DNA of 9,859 nt from the NCBI GenBank assembly GCA_964392615.1, contig CAYMRB010000385.1:1-9859 (forward strand), in the 5' to 3' direction. Below are positions 1 through 6,762 of this stretch, piece after piece. The notes below the pieces were generated by a model that was given only the letters and a program-made list of their open reading frames with translations, was not told where the DNA came from and did not search any database. Positions within the stretch are counted from its first letter, which is position 1. Each line of letters begins with the position of its first letter. This DNA is from CAYMRB01 sp964392615. GTDB lineage: Bacteria; Planctomycetota; UBA8108. The position numbers were made by a program, and so were the translations under genes.

Positions 1-2
1 GG

Positions 3-44
3 GAGTCGGGGTCGGAGTCGGAGTCGGGATCGGAGTCGGAGTCG
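3..44 (+). repeat. GAGTCG hexamer tandem repeat, in frame
   Basis: Seven consecutive six-base units occur: GAGTCG, GGGTCG, GAGTCG, GAGTCG, GGATCG, GAGTCG, GAGTCG. Read in the GTPase frame they give alternating Glu-Ser and Gly-Ser dipeptides. The array reaches the window edge and may continue upstream. It lies just before the helical segment that leads into the GTPase P-loop, so changes in copy number would lengthen or shorten a linker without breaking the frame. Confidence 0.8.
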
Positions 45-743
45 ACGGCCGCGCTCCTCCGCCGTCGGCTCGCCGCGCTCGTCGCGGCGGCACCGCGTGC
101 GCGGAGGCTCGTGACGCCGCTGCGGTTGCTGATCGCGGGGCGGCCGAACAGCGGCAAGTCCACGCTCTTCAATCGGCTCGCCGAACGCTCCCGGGTCGTG
201 GTGTCGCCGCAGCCGGGGACGACGCGGGACTTCATCCGGGAGACGATCGTCGTCGACGGGTTCCCGGTGGAGATCCTGGACTCGGCGGGGCTGCGCAGCG
301 AGGCGGACGATCCGGTCGAGGCGGAGGCGATTCGCCGGGTGCGAGCGCTCGCGACCGAGGCGGGCGCGAACGAGCGGCCGATCGACGGCATCCTCTGGCT
401 CGTCGTGCCGCCGTGGGCCCTCGATTCGGGGGCGGAGTCGCTCAGCTCGGCAGCCTGTCCGGCGCTCGTTGTCGCGAACTTCCGGGACGTCGACTCCTCG
501 CCGCTTCCCGCGGGCTTCGACGTGGGGATCTCCGCGCTGGACGGACGCGGGCTCGACGCGCTGCGGGCCGCGATCGTCCGCCGCTTTCTCGGTGACGACG
601 CGACCGCGGACGACCCGTGCGCTCCTTTCACGCGGTCGCAAGCGCGCTGTTTGCGGGCTGCCGAGGCGGCGTGGCCGACGGAAGGGGCGCTGGGCCTTGA
701 CGCGGTCCGACGGCACCTCGTAACATGCCTGCGACACTTCTGA
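3..743 (+). CDS. Divergent MnmE-like tRNA-modification GTPase, 3' part (5' end outside window)
   Basis: The frame is open from the first bases, so the GTG at 111 is probably internal. Residues counted from 111: G1 P-loop GRPNSGKS (10-17), PGTTRD switch I (35-40), DSAG G3 (57-60), a NFRD in the G4 position (123-126) and SALDGRG G5 (141-147). The PGTTRD-to-DSAGLR spacing, the following VE pair and the Asn of the P-loop are MnmE-type features; in MnmE these contribute the catalytic Glu and K+ binding. MnmE acts with MnmG to modify the wobble uridine of some tRNAs. The oddities are that G4 lacks the Lys of NKxD, that only about 63 residues follow G5, ending in TCLRHF without the usual C-terminal CIGK box, and that a Glu-Ser/Gly-Ser hexamer repeat lies before the G domain. 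The N-terminal folate-binding domain, if present, is outside the window. The stop lies 19 bp before pyrR. A non-MnmE GTPase of the same superfamily remains possible. Confidence 0.7.
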   Translation, partial: ESGSESESGSESESTAALLRRRLAALVAAAPRARRLVTPLRLLIAGRPNSGKSTLFNRLAERSRVVVSPQPGTTRDFIRETIVVDGFPVEILDSAGLRSEADDPVEAEAIRRVRALATEAGANERPIDGILWLVVPPWALDSGAESLSSAACPALVVANFRDVDSSPLPAGFDVGISALDGRGLDALRAAIVRRFLGDDATADDPCAPFTRSQARCLRAAEAAWPTEGALGLDAVRRHLVTCLRHF

Positions 744-762
744 ACCTCCCCCTGAATCCGCC

Positions 763-1308
763 GTGACGGCCACATCCAAACAGCTGGTGAGCCCCGACGA
801 GTTCGCTAGCATCTACCAGGCGTGGTCGCAGTCGATTCGCGACGCGATCGAGCTGTCGAGCAGTTGTGCGATCGTCGGCATCAAGCGGCGCGGCGCGTGC
901 CTGGCGCGACGGCTGCGCAAGGACTTCGATCCCGGCGGCACGCTGCTGCACTACGGCGAGCTCGACATCTCGCTGTATCGCGACGACTACCACCTCCAGG
1001 ATTCGTCCCCGGCGGTTCTCGGTACCGAGATCGACTTCGGCGTGGACGCGACGTCGATCGTGCTCGTCGACGACGTCCTCTACACCGGCCGTACCGTGCG
1101 CGCCGCGATGGACCTGCTCCTCGACTTCGGTCGACCGCGACGCATCTGGCTCGCGGTGTTGATCGACCGCGGCCATCGCGAGCTGCCCATCGCGTCGGAT
1201 TTCACCGGCCGGGAAATCTCCACGGGTTTCAGCGATCGAGTCGTGGTGGATCTCACTGAGCTCGGCGACGCAGCGGACGGCGTGAAGGTCCTGTCCGGCG
1301 AGACTTGA
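763..1308 (+). CDS. pyrR: PyrR: pyrimidine operon regulator / uracil phosphoribosyltransferase
   Basis: This is a 181-residue protein, the usual PyrR length, of the PRTase fold. The PRPP-binding loop is LVDDVLYTGRT (residues 101-111). Other PyrR hallmarks are VGIKRRGACLARRL (38-51), ELDISLYRDD (66-75) and the DRGHRELPI signature (135-143). In Gram-positive bacteria PyrR binds pyr leader RNA when UMP is high and promotes attenuation, with weak UPRTase activity (UMP from uracil and PRPP). In other groups it may act mainly as an enzyme or by another regulatory route. The start is GTG at 763; there is no clear Shine-Dalgarno, and the gene lies only 19 bp after the GTPase stop, which suggests translational coupling. 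There is no space before it for a long attenuator leader. It is followed by pyrB after 27 bp, which supports the pyrimidine assignment. Confidence 0.95.
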   Translation: MTATSKQLVSPDEFASIYQAWSQSIRDAIELSSSCAIVGIKRRGACLARRLRKDFDPGGTLLHYGELDISLYRDDYHLQDSSPAVLGTEIDFGVDATSIVLVDDVLYTGRTVRAAMDLLLDFGRPRRIWLAVLIDRGHRELPIASDFTGREISTGFSDRVVVDLTELGDAADGVKVLSGET

Positions 1309-1335
1309 CGGCGACGGGAAGAGAGCGGACGGCGG

Positions 1336-2340
1336 ATGGAATGGAAGAGGAAGCACCTCCTCGGCCTTGAAGACCTGTCGCGGGAAGAGCTCCTGCACAT
1401 CCTCGAGACTGCCGAGGGGTTCCGCGAGGTCTCGACGCGCAGCATCAAGAAGGTGCCTGCGTTGCGCGGCCGCGTCGTGGTGAATCTGTTCTTCGAGCCG
1501 AGCACTCGGACGCGGATCAGCTTCGAGCTGGCGGGCGCCCGGTTGTCGGCCGACGTCATCAACTTCATGGGCGCGGCGAGCTCGACCGTGAAGGGCGAGA
1601 CGCTGAACGACACCGCGCTCAACATCCAGTCGATGGGCGTCGACATCCTGGTCGTGCGGCACTCGTGCGAGGGGGCTGCGCACCAGCTCGCACAGGTCGT
1701 CGATTCCAGCGTCGTGAACGCGGGGGACGGGTCCCACGAGCACCCGACGCAAGCTCTGCTGGACATGTTCACGATCCGGCGCAAGCTCGGCCGCTTCGAG
1801 GGCTTCGAGGGCCTCAAGGTCGCGCTCGTGGGTGACGTGTCGCACAGCCGCGTCGCGCGCTCGAACATCTGGGGGCTGCAGAAGCTCGGCGCTCAGGTCT
1901 ACGCGATCGGGCCTTCGACGCTCGTGCCGCGCGGGCTCGCCAAGCTCGGCGTCGAGGTGCACCACAATCTCGACGAGATCCTGCCGGAGATCGATGTCTT
2001 CAATATGCTGCGCATCCAGAAAGAGCGGCAGGAGAGGGGGCTCTTCCCGACTCTGCGCGAGTACGCGCGGCTCTTCGGTCTCAACGGCGAGCGCATGCGA
2101 CGCTGCAAGAAGGACGTGCTCGTCCTTCACCCGGGGCCGATCAACCGCGGCGTCGAGCTGACCCCCGAGGTCGCCGACGGGCCGCACTCCGTGATCCTGA
2201 ACCAGGTCGCGAACGGGCTCGCCGTGCGCATGGCCGTGCTCTATCTCGTCGGTCGCAGCGGCGCTGCGGCGGGCACGAGCCCGCGCTCGCCGGCCGTCGA
2301 GCCACTCGAACCGCAGGACCGCGGCGGAGGTCGGGAATGA
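1336..2340 (+). CDS. pyrB: PyrB: aspartate carbamoyltransferase catalytic subunit
   Basis: The protein catalyses carbamoyl phosphate plus aspartate to carbamoyl aspartate, the first committed step of UMP synthesis, in the cytoplasm. Active-site elements are all visible: the carbamoyl-phosphate loop STRTR (56-60), the 80s loop with Ser83 and Lys86, Arg108, HPTQ (136-139), SRVARSN (171-177), LRIQKER (225-231) and HPGPINRG (265-272). The ATG at 1336 follows a purine-rich stretch (GGGAAGAGAGCGG). At 334 residues it exceeds the usual length of about 310. The surplus is a C-terminal tail of about 28 residues, rich in Ser, Pro, Gly and Arg, after VLYLVG. The stop overlaps the next gene's ATG (ATGA), so PyrB and the PyrC-like protein are probably made in matched amounts. 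No pyrI regulatory subunit is seen, which fits an ATCase that assembles with a DHOase-like partner. Confidence 0.96.
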   Translation: MEWKRKHLLGLEDLSREELLHILETAEGFREVSTRSIKKVPALRGRVVVNLFFEPSTRTRISFELAGARLSADVINFMGAASSTVKGETLNDTALNIQSMGVDILVVRHSCEGAAHQLAQVVDSSVVNAGDGSHEHPTQALLDMFTIRRKLGRFEGFEGLKVALVGDVSHSRVARSNIWGLQKLGAQVYAIGPSTLVPRGLAKLGVEVHHNLDEILPEIDVFNMLRIQKERQERGLFPTLREYARLFGLNGERMRRCKKDVLVLHPGPINRGVELTPEVADGPHSVILNQVANGLAVRMAVLYLVGRSGAAAGTSPRSPAVEPLEPQDRGGGRE

Positions 2341-3638
2341 CACGCCAGACGCTGATACACGGAGGCCGGATCGTCGATCCGGAAACCGGCCTCGATACGG
2401 TCGGCGACGTTCTCGTCGTCGACGGGCGCATCCGTCGAGTGGGGAAGCTGCGCGACGTGGATCCCGGCGCGCATGTGATCGACGCGGCTGGCCTTCTCGT
2501 CGTGCCAGGCATGATCGACATGCACGCTCACCTCCGCGAGCCGGGCGACGAGGAGGAGGAGACGATCCGCAGCGGCGCGCGCGCTGCCGTCGCCGGCGGC
2601 GTCACTTCCGTGGCGGCGTTTCCGAACACGGATCCGGCGATCGACAACGAGGCCGCCGCGGAGTTCGTCGTCCTGCAGGCGAAGCGCGCGCGCTACGCGA
2701 ACGTCTTTCCCGTCGGCGCGGTCACGCTCGGTCGTGAGGGCAAGGAGCTGTCCGAGATGGCGGGGCTCGCGCGGGCCGGTGCCGTCGCGTTCAGCGATGC
2801 CGACCGCTGTCTGCACTCCGCAGAAATCATGCGGCGCGGGCTTCTCTACGCGAAGATGTTCGACCGACCGGTCGTCGCGTTCTGCGAGGATGCCGAACTG
2901 CGCCGCGGCGGCGTGATGAACTACGGCCGGGCCTCGCTGCGCCTCGGGTTGGCGGGGATTCCGGACGTCTCGGAGACGATCATCGTCGCGCGCGATATCG
3001 GTCTCGCGGAGATCACGCAGGGGCACTTGCACATCGGCCAGATCTCGACGGAGGGTTCGGTCGACCTGGTTCGGCACGCGAAGGCGTGCGGGGTCGATGT
3101 CACCGCCGAGGTCACGCCGCAGCACTTCTCGCTGACCGACGAGGCGTGTGCGGAGTTCGACCCGAATTTCAAGGTCTTGCCTCCGCTGCGCGCACAACGC
3201 GACATCGACGCGCTTCTCGACGGCTTGCGCGACGGCACGATCGACATGATCGTCAGCGGGCACGCGCCGCATTCGGCGCAGGAGAAGGACGTCGAGTTCG
3301 CGTACGCTCCGTTCGGTGTCGTCGGACTCGAGACGATGTTCCCGGTCAGCTACAGCGTGCTCGTCGAGAAGCACGGCCTGCCGCTGATCGACGTCGTCGC
3401 GAAGATGACGATCGAGCCGGCCCGGCGGCTCGGCCTCGACGACGAGCGCGGCGGGCTCGTGCCCGGCAAGGTCGCCGATGTCGCGATTTTCGATATCTCC
3501 CAGGAGAAGATCGTCGATCCGGACACGTTCGAGTCGAAGGCTCGCAATACGTGCTTCCGCGGCTGGCGCCTGCGCGGTTGGCCGGTGCACGTACTCGTCT
3601 CCGGACGTCCGGTCGTCGTCGACGGACGGGTCGTCTGA
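2337..3638 (+). CDS. pyrC': PyrC-like dihydroorotase homologue, probably non-catalytic (PyrC')
   Basis: At 433 residues this has full class I dihydroorotase (amidohydrolase fold) length and homology throughout: DMHAHLREPG (61-70), FPNTDPAIDN (95-104), FSDAD (152-156), FCED (182-185), LHIGQIST (231-238), TAEVTPQH (256-263), SGHAPH (307-312) and a C-terminal beta domain ending VVVDGRVV. Active enzymes bind two zinc ions with HxH, an Asp, two His and an Asp. Here HxH (His63, His65) and Asp154 remain. The His normally before CED is Phe182, the second His of the HxxH in 'HIxHVST' is Gln235, and the Asp of TDHAPH is Gly308. Loss of three ligands argues strongly against normal zinc catalysis. Pseudomonas has an inactive PyrC' of this kind that is needed structurally for its ATCase, and the ATGA overlap with pyrB suggests the same role here (inference). 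The frame is intact with good conservation elsewhere, so it is not a decaying pseudogene. A true pyrC is expected elsewhere. Confidence 0.88.
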   Translation: MTRQTLIHGGRIVDPETGLDTVGDVLVVDGRIRRVGKLRDVDPGAHVIDAAGLLVVPGMIDMHAHLREPGDEEEETIRSGARAAVAGGVTSVAAFPNTDPAIDNEAAAEFVVLQAKRARYANVFPVGAVTLGREGKELSEMAGLARAGAVAFSDADRCLHSAEIMRRGLLYAKMFDRPVVAFCEDAELRRGGVMNYGRASLRLGLAGIPDVSETIIVARDIGLAEITQGHLHIGQISTEGSVDLVRHAKACGVDVTAEVTPQHFSLTDEACAEFDPNFKVLPPLRAQRDIDALLDGLRDGTIDMIVSGHAPHSAQEKDVEFAYAPFGVVGLETMFPVSYSVLVEKHGLPLIDVVAKMTIEPARRLGLDDERGGLVPGKVADVAIFDISQEKIVDPDTFESKARNTCFRGWRLRGWPVHVLVSGRPVVVDGRVV

Positions 3639-3645
3639 GCGCGCG

Positions 3646-4131
3646 GTGCCCGTGACGATAACGCGCCAGGGAGGATCCAGCCGACGGTTGCCTCGCAGCG
3701 CGGCCGCGTGGGCCGTGCTCGTTGCCTACAGCGCGCTGATCTTCTTCGCCTCGTCCGGTGCCACGGGGCCCGAGCTGCCGTCGGTTCCCGGTGTCGACAA
3801 GGTCCTCCACTGTGGCGCGTACTTCGTGTGGGCGACCCTGTGTCTGATCGCGCTCGGTGTGACCGGGTGGCCGCGATCGCGTGACCTCCGCGCTATCGCG
3901 GCGATTCTGCTGACGATCGCCTACGGCGCGAGCGACGAGATCCATCAGTCCTTCGTGCCCGGGCGCTCTGCGGACGGGTGGGATCTCGTCGCCGACGCGA
4001 GTGGCGCCGTCCTCGCCGTGCTGCTGGAGCCGCTCGGGCAGCGGCTGTGGGCGCGGTGGAGGTCGCCTGGCGGCGCGCCGCCGGAAACGGGGAAGAAAGC
4101 GGCGAATAGCTCGAGCGTCGAGCGCGTCTGA
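3646..4131 (+). CDS. VanZ-family small membrane protein
   Basis: About 161 residues if started at GTG 3646, 8 bp after the pyrC-like stop. GTG 3652 and TTG 3688 are also in frame, and the TTG has an AGGGAGG 13 bases upstream (3668-3674). The protein has a basic N-terminus and a first membrane segment (AAWAVLVAYSALIFFASS). The VanZ-like signature follows: GVDKVLHCGAYFVWATL (Asp-Lys-xx-His-xxx-Tyr), a second hydrophobic stretch, then YGASDEIHQSFVPGR and DGWDLVADASGAVLAVLL (Asp-Glu-xx-Gln, Arg, Asp, Gly). VanZ itself gives low-level teicoplanin resistance, but most family members have no known function, and none should be inferred here. A basic tail of about 25 residues follows. Its place at the end of the pyr cluster looks like simple co-transcription rather than a pathway link. 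Confidence 0.82.
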   Translation: MPVTITRQGGSSRRLPRSAAAWAVLVAYSALIFFASSGATGPELPSVPGVDKVLHCGAYFVWATLCLIALGVTGWPRSRDLRAIAAILLTIAYGASDEIHQSFVPGRSADGWDLVADASGAVLAVLLEPLGQRLWARWRSPGGAPPETGKKAANSSSVERV

Positions 4132-4153
4132 CCCTCGCGGAACGGTATAGCCA

Positions 4154-4174
4154 GGCCGCTCGCGGCCGTTCTTT
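4154..4174 (+). terminator. Possible weak intrinsic terminator after the pyr cluster
   Basis: A GGCCG/CGGCC five-base stem (4154-4158 with 4163-4167) and a CTCG loop are followed by GTTCTTT. The stem is G/C-rich but short, and the T run is interrupted, so termination may be partial. Its position, between the VanZ-like gene and a gene with its own promoter-like element, is appropriate. Confidence 0.35.
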
Positions 4175-4201
4175 CCCGCTGGTTCGGGGTTTGTCAGAGG
4201 C

Positions 4202-4207
4202 TATAAT
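4202..4207 (+). promoter_or_regulatory. Consensus -10 box (TATAAT) of a sigma70-type promoter
   Basis: A perfect TATAAT stands out in very G/C-rich surroundings, 39 bases before the ATG at 4247. Transcription would start near 4213-4215, giving a leader of roughly 33 bases that contains AGGAG (4234-4238), 8 bases before the ATG. No good -35 is seen: the hexamer at 17-bp spacing (4179-4184, CTGGTT) matches TTGACA poorly, and there is no extended TGn. Confidence 0.55.
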
Positions 4208-4246
4208 CGACGCCGTTCGGCTCTCAAATCCGCAGGAGAACGAGCC

Positions 4247-6704
4247 ATGAAGATCCAACGCGCGCACTCGAAGGGGCGATCGTCGCAGTACGCGGTCGCC
4301 GGGTTGTGCATCGCGGGGCTCTTGACCGCGCTCGCGCCATCGGCCCTCGAGGCCCAGACGCGCCGCTCGTCCAGTCGCTCGGTGTCGCGGCCGTCATCGC
4401 GTTCGGTGTCGCGTTCGCCGTCGCGCTCGGTGTCGCGGCCGTCATCGCGTTCTCCGTCGCGCTCGGTCTCGAGGCCGTCGCGTTCGGTGTCGCGTTCTCC
4501 GTCGCGATCCGTCTCGCGCTCCCCGACGGTCCGGCGCTCATCTCCGACGGTTCGGCGCTCGTCGCCGACGATCCGGCGCTCGGGGCCCCCCAAACCGGCC
4601 GACTGGCCCCCCAACCCCCGCGCGCCCCGGCCCCCCCCCACCCCCCCCCANNNNNNNNNNGTCGCGGCGGAGGATCGGGCGCGCGTCGCGGACGATCCGG
4701 GGCTCGCCGTCGACGACGCGAACGCCGACGATCCGGCGCTCTCCGACCACGCGATCGCCGACGATTCGCCGCACTCCGTCGACGACGCGATCGCCGACGA
4801 TCCGGCGCTCGCCGTCGACGACGATTCGCCGCACGCCGAGCACGACGCGGACACCGACGATCCGGTGCACTCCGTCAACGACGATTCGCCGCACGCCGAG
4901 CACGACGCGCACGCCGTCCATTCGCCTTCCTGGCACGACGGGCTCGACGGTCCGCTCCAGCAGGGCTCGGCCGACTACGACGCTGCCGTCGGCGAGGGCG
5001 GGGGAGTCGATTCGCAGCGGCTCGCGGCTGGCGCCGTGGAACTCGCGTTCGACGGCGGGGACGACGAGCGGCACTCGAAGCGGCAACAGTCGTACCGTGA
5101 GCCGCAGCCCGCTTCTCGAGCGCAGCACTACGGGCGCACGGGGCGTTTCCCCTCCGTGGGGGCGTTCGGTCGCGACCGGGCGCTCGACGGGCCTCGGCAC
5201 GTCAGGGGCGTTCCAGCGTCGCACGATCGCGCCCTCGCCGATCGAGTCGCGGGCGATCACGAGCCTGCGGCAACGCCTCGGCGGCGACCGCGGCATCTCC
5301 TCGATCTCGAGTCGCGTCGGTCGAGACGGCGTGATCTCGTCGTCCGCCGCTCGCTCCCCGCGGCAGCTGGGCACGGCGTCGAACGGTCTGACCGTCGACT
5401 CCCGAATCGCTGCGGCCGGCCGTCGATTCGGCAGTGACACCACCGTCCGGGGTGGCGCGCTGGCGCGAGCGTCGTTGCCGAGAGCTGGCGCAGCCACGCT
5501 GGATTCCGGCTCGGCGTCGTCAGCGGCGCGCGTACCGCGAGGCGGGGCGTTGGTGCCGAGCGTCGCGCGCGGCGCGGCGGCGCGCGTGGCTCGAGGGTCG
5601 GCGGCGCACGGCTCGCTCGGCGGTCACTACCGTCACAACCGTGACCATCACCATCACGACTACTACGGCCCGCGTCACCGTCACAGTCACTGGGGCTTCT
5701 ACGCGGGGTTCGGATTCGGCTCGCTGTGCTATCCGTACTACTACGGCGGTTATCCGAGCTACGGCTTCTACCACTGCAGAAGCTATCCGTGGTACTGGAG
5801 CTGGCGCGGGCGTTACGGCTATCGCCACAGCTACTTCCACAACGGCTTCTACCTGGGCTACGGGGTCTACCGCCCGGTCTACTGGAGTCCGTTCTGGGGC
5901 GTCGGGCTGAACTCGTACTACGTCGAGCCCGTCTACGTCGAGTCCAACCTCGGCTACCCCTACAACGTCGAGGTCGTCGTGGTCGAGAAGGACGCGGACG
6001 AGACGCTGCCGCCGGAAGAGGCCCCGCCCGAGAACGTCGCGCCGCAGCGTGTCCTCGGACCGAACGGTATCGAGGAGGTGGATCCGGGTGCAGGCGTCAT
6101 GGCCCCGACGCCGGGCAACGCGGAGGAGGAGTTCCTCGCGAGTCTGGAGCCCGCGCAGCTGAGCTTCGCCGTCGGCCTGATGCACGTACGTGAGGGACGT
6201 TTCCAGTACTCGACCGAGGCCTTCTACAACGCGACGGTGCAGGCGCCCGACAATCGGCTCTACAAGGTCTTCCTGGCGCAATCGCTCGTGACGATCGCCG
6301 AGTACGAGTACGCGGCCGAGTTCCTCCGCTTGGCGCTCGACAGGTGGGACGAGTTCCCGCGTTACCGGTGGAGCATCGAGCCGCTCTTCGAGTCTCCCGC
6401 GGCTCTCGTGGCGCAACTCGCCCAGCTCGAGGCTGAGGTCCGCATGCACCCGCAGGACCCCGATCGCGCGTTGGTTCTCGGCTACATGCGCTTCGTCACC
6501 GGTGACGAGGCTGGCGCGGCTGCGAGCTTCGACGCCGTGCGGTCGCTCGCCGAGCGCGAGGATTCGCAGCGCGTCGCGAGCGCGTTCATTCGCGAGATCG
6601 AGGCGCGCAACGGCACGTATCCGCGTTCGCCCGCGGAAGGGCTGCCGCCGGCCGACGACACGGCCGAGTTCCTGGCCGACTTCGAGCTGGCCCGGCTGCG
6701 TTGA
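4247..6704 (+). CDS. Large exported Arg/Ser-repeat, His/Tyr-rich protein with TPR-like C-terminus (split by assembly gap)
   Basis: I do not recognise a family for the whole protein. The ATG at 4247 has AGGAG 8 bases upstream. Residues 1-36 form a signal peptide: a basic N-region, a hydrophobic core VAGLCIAGLLTALA, and a likely cleavage after ALEA before QT. Next comes a tract of SRSVSRP/SRSPSRS units (about 4359-4520) passing into SPTVRRSS units, then poly-C-like sequence and the N gap. After the gap the matching frame is the one open from 4662 to 6704, because it reads SPTIRRTPSTTR-type units continuous with those before the gap. It differs by one base only because the 10-N run is a placeholder. 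From there follow a basic Ser/Thr/Gly/Arg linker, a His cluster (5625-5690), a Tyr/Gly/Trp-rich stretch (about 5691-5990), an acidic Pro-rich linker and a helical TPR-like domain (about 6120-6610). At least 814 residues are visible. Export and strong positive charge are clear; the function is unknown. An envelope or matrix role is speculation. Confidence 0.75.
4376..4452 (+). repeat. 48-bp-period in-frame repeat encoding SRSVSRPSSRS
   Basis: The 29-base sequence beginning CGCTCGGTGTCGCGG is identical at 4376-4404 and 4424-4452, a period of 48 bp or 16 codons. Related shorter units (TCGCGTTC and TCGGTGTCGCG) continue to about 4500. The period is a multiple of three, so unequal exchange would keep the reading frame. 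Confidence 0.85.
4586..4650. other. Probable low-quality poly-C sequence at contig edge
   Basis: The regular repeat sequence gives way, just before the N run, to blocks of C broken by A or G, ending in two runs of nine C each followed by A. Nothing similar occurs after the gap. It reads as Pro-rich in the upstream frame, but it looks more like degraded read ends at a repeat than real coding sequence. Confidence 0.6.
4651..4660. other. Assembly gap (10 N)
   Basis: Ten N bases mark a scaffold join inside the repeat-coding part of the large exported protein. A length of exactly ten is likely a placeholder, so neither the true distance nor the frame across it can be read from this sequence. Confidence 0.97.
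4662..4930 (+). repeat. In-frame Arg/Thr/Ser/Pro repeat tract with 60-bp period
   Basis: A 32-base block is identical at 4818-4849 and 4878-4909, a period of 60 bp (20 codons). Degenerate copies (GCCGACGATCCGGCGCTC, CGACGATTCGCCGCAC) fill the rest. In the coding frame this gives SPTIRRTPSTTR, TPTIRRSP and STTIRRTP variants. The spacers are too short and too similar for CRISPR. Confidence 0.85.
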
Positions 6705-6711
6705 TGGCGGA

Positions 6712-6753
6712 TTCGGTGGTGCCTCGTCCGAGCTCGGTCGAGGTACCACCGGA
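6712..6753 (+). terminator. 42-bp near-palindrome, hairpin after the large exported protein
   Basis: The arms 6712-6732 and 6733-6753 are reverse complements at 18 of 21 positions. As RNA, two of the three mismatches become G-U pairs, leaving one U-U mismatch and an AGCU loop. It begins 8 bases after the stop codon. A transcript-ending or 3'-stabilising hairpin is the simplest reading, but no T run follows, so it may instead be a REP-like element. Confidence 0.6.
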
Positions 6754-6762
6754 GCTGCGATC

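Noticed and set aside
628..2343. 571-codon open frame on the - strand opposite pyrR and pyrB
   Set aside because: It is opposite well-identified genes, has Arg/Asp/Val-rich composition typical of antisense high-G+C frames, and shows no recognisable motif.
2241..3590. 449-codon open frame on the - strand opposite the pyrC-like gene
   Set aside because: It is a shadow of a conserved gene and has no domain or start signal of its own.
2337..3638. Calling the pyrC-like gene a pseudogene
   Set aside because: The frame is intact over full family length with good conservation outside the metal ligands, which points to retained non-catalytic function rather than decay.
4191..4196. TTGTCA as the -35 partner of TATAAT at 4202
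   Set aside because: Only 5 bp separate the two, far short of the 16-18 bp required.
4247..4312. Lipoprotein signal (Cys21 in AGLCIAG)
   Set aside because: The residues before Cys do not fit a lipobox, since Leu stands at the -1 position where Gly, Ala or Ser is expected. A signal peptidase I site after ALEA is more likely.
4662..4930. CRISPR-like array
   Set aside because: Repeat units are degenerate, adjacent and in frame with a protein; there are no unique spacers and no cas genes.
4661..5437. Asp/Ala-rich repeat protein continuing from 4247 through the N run in the same numerical frame
   Set aside because: The 10-N placeholder does not preserve the frame. The Asp-rich reading ends at 5437 and lacks the motifs seen before the gap, whereas the +3 reading continues the Arg/Thr/Ser/Pro repeats and runs on into the His/Tyr-rich and TPR-like domains.
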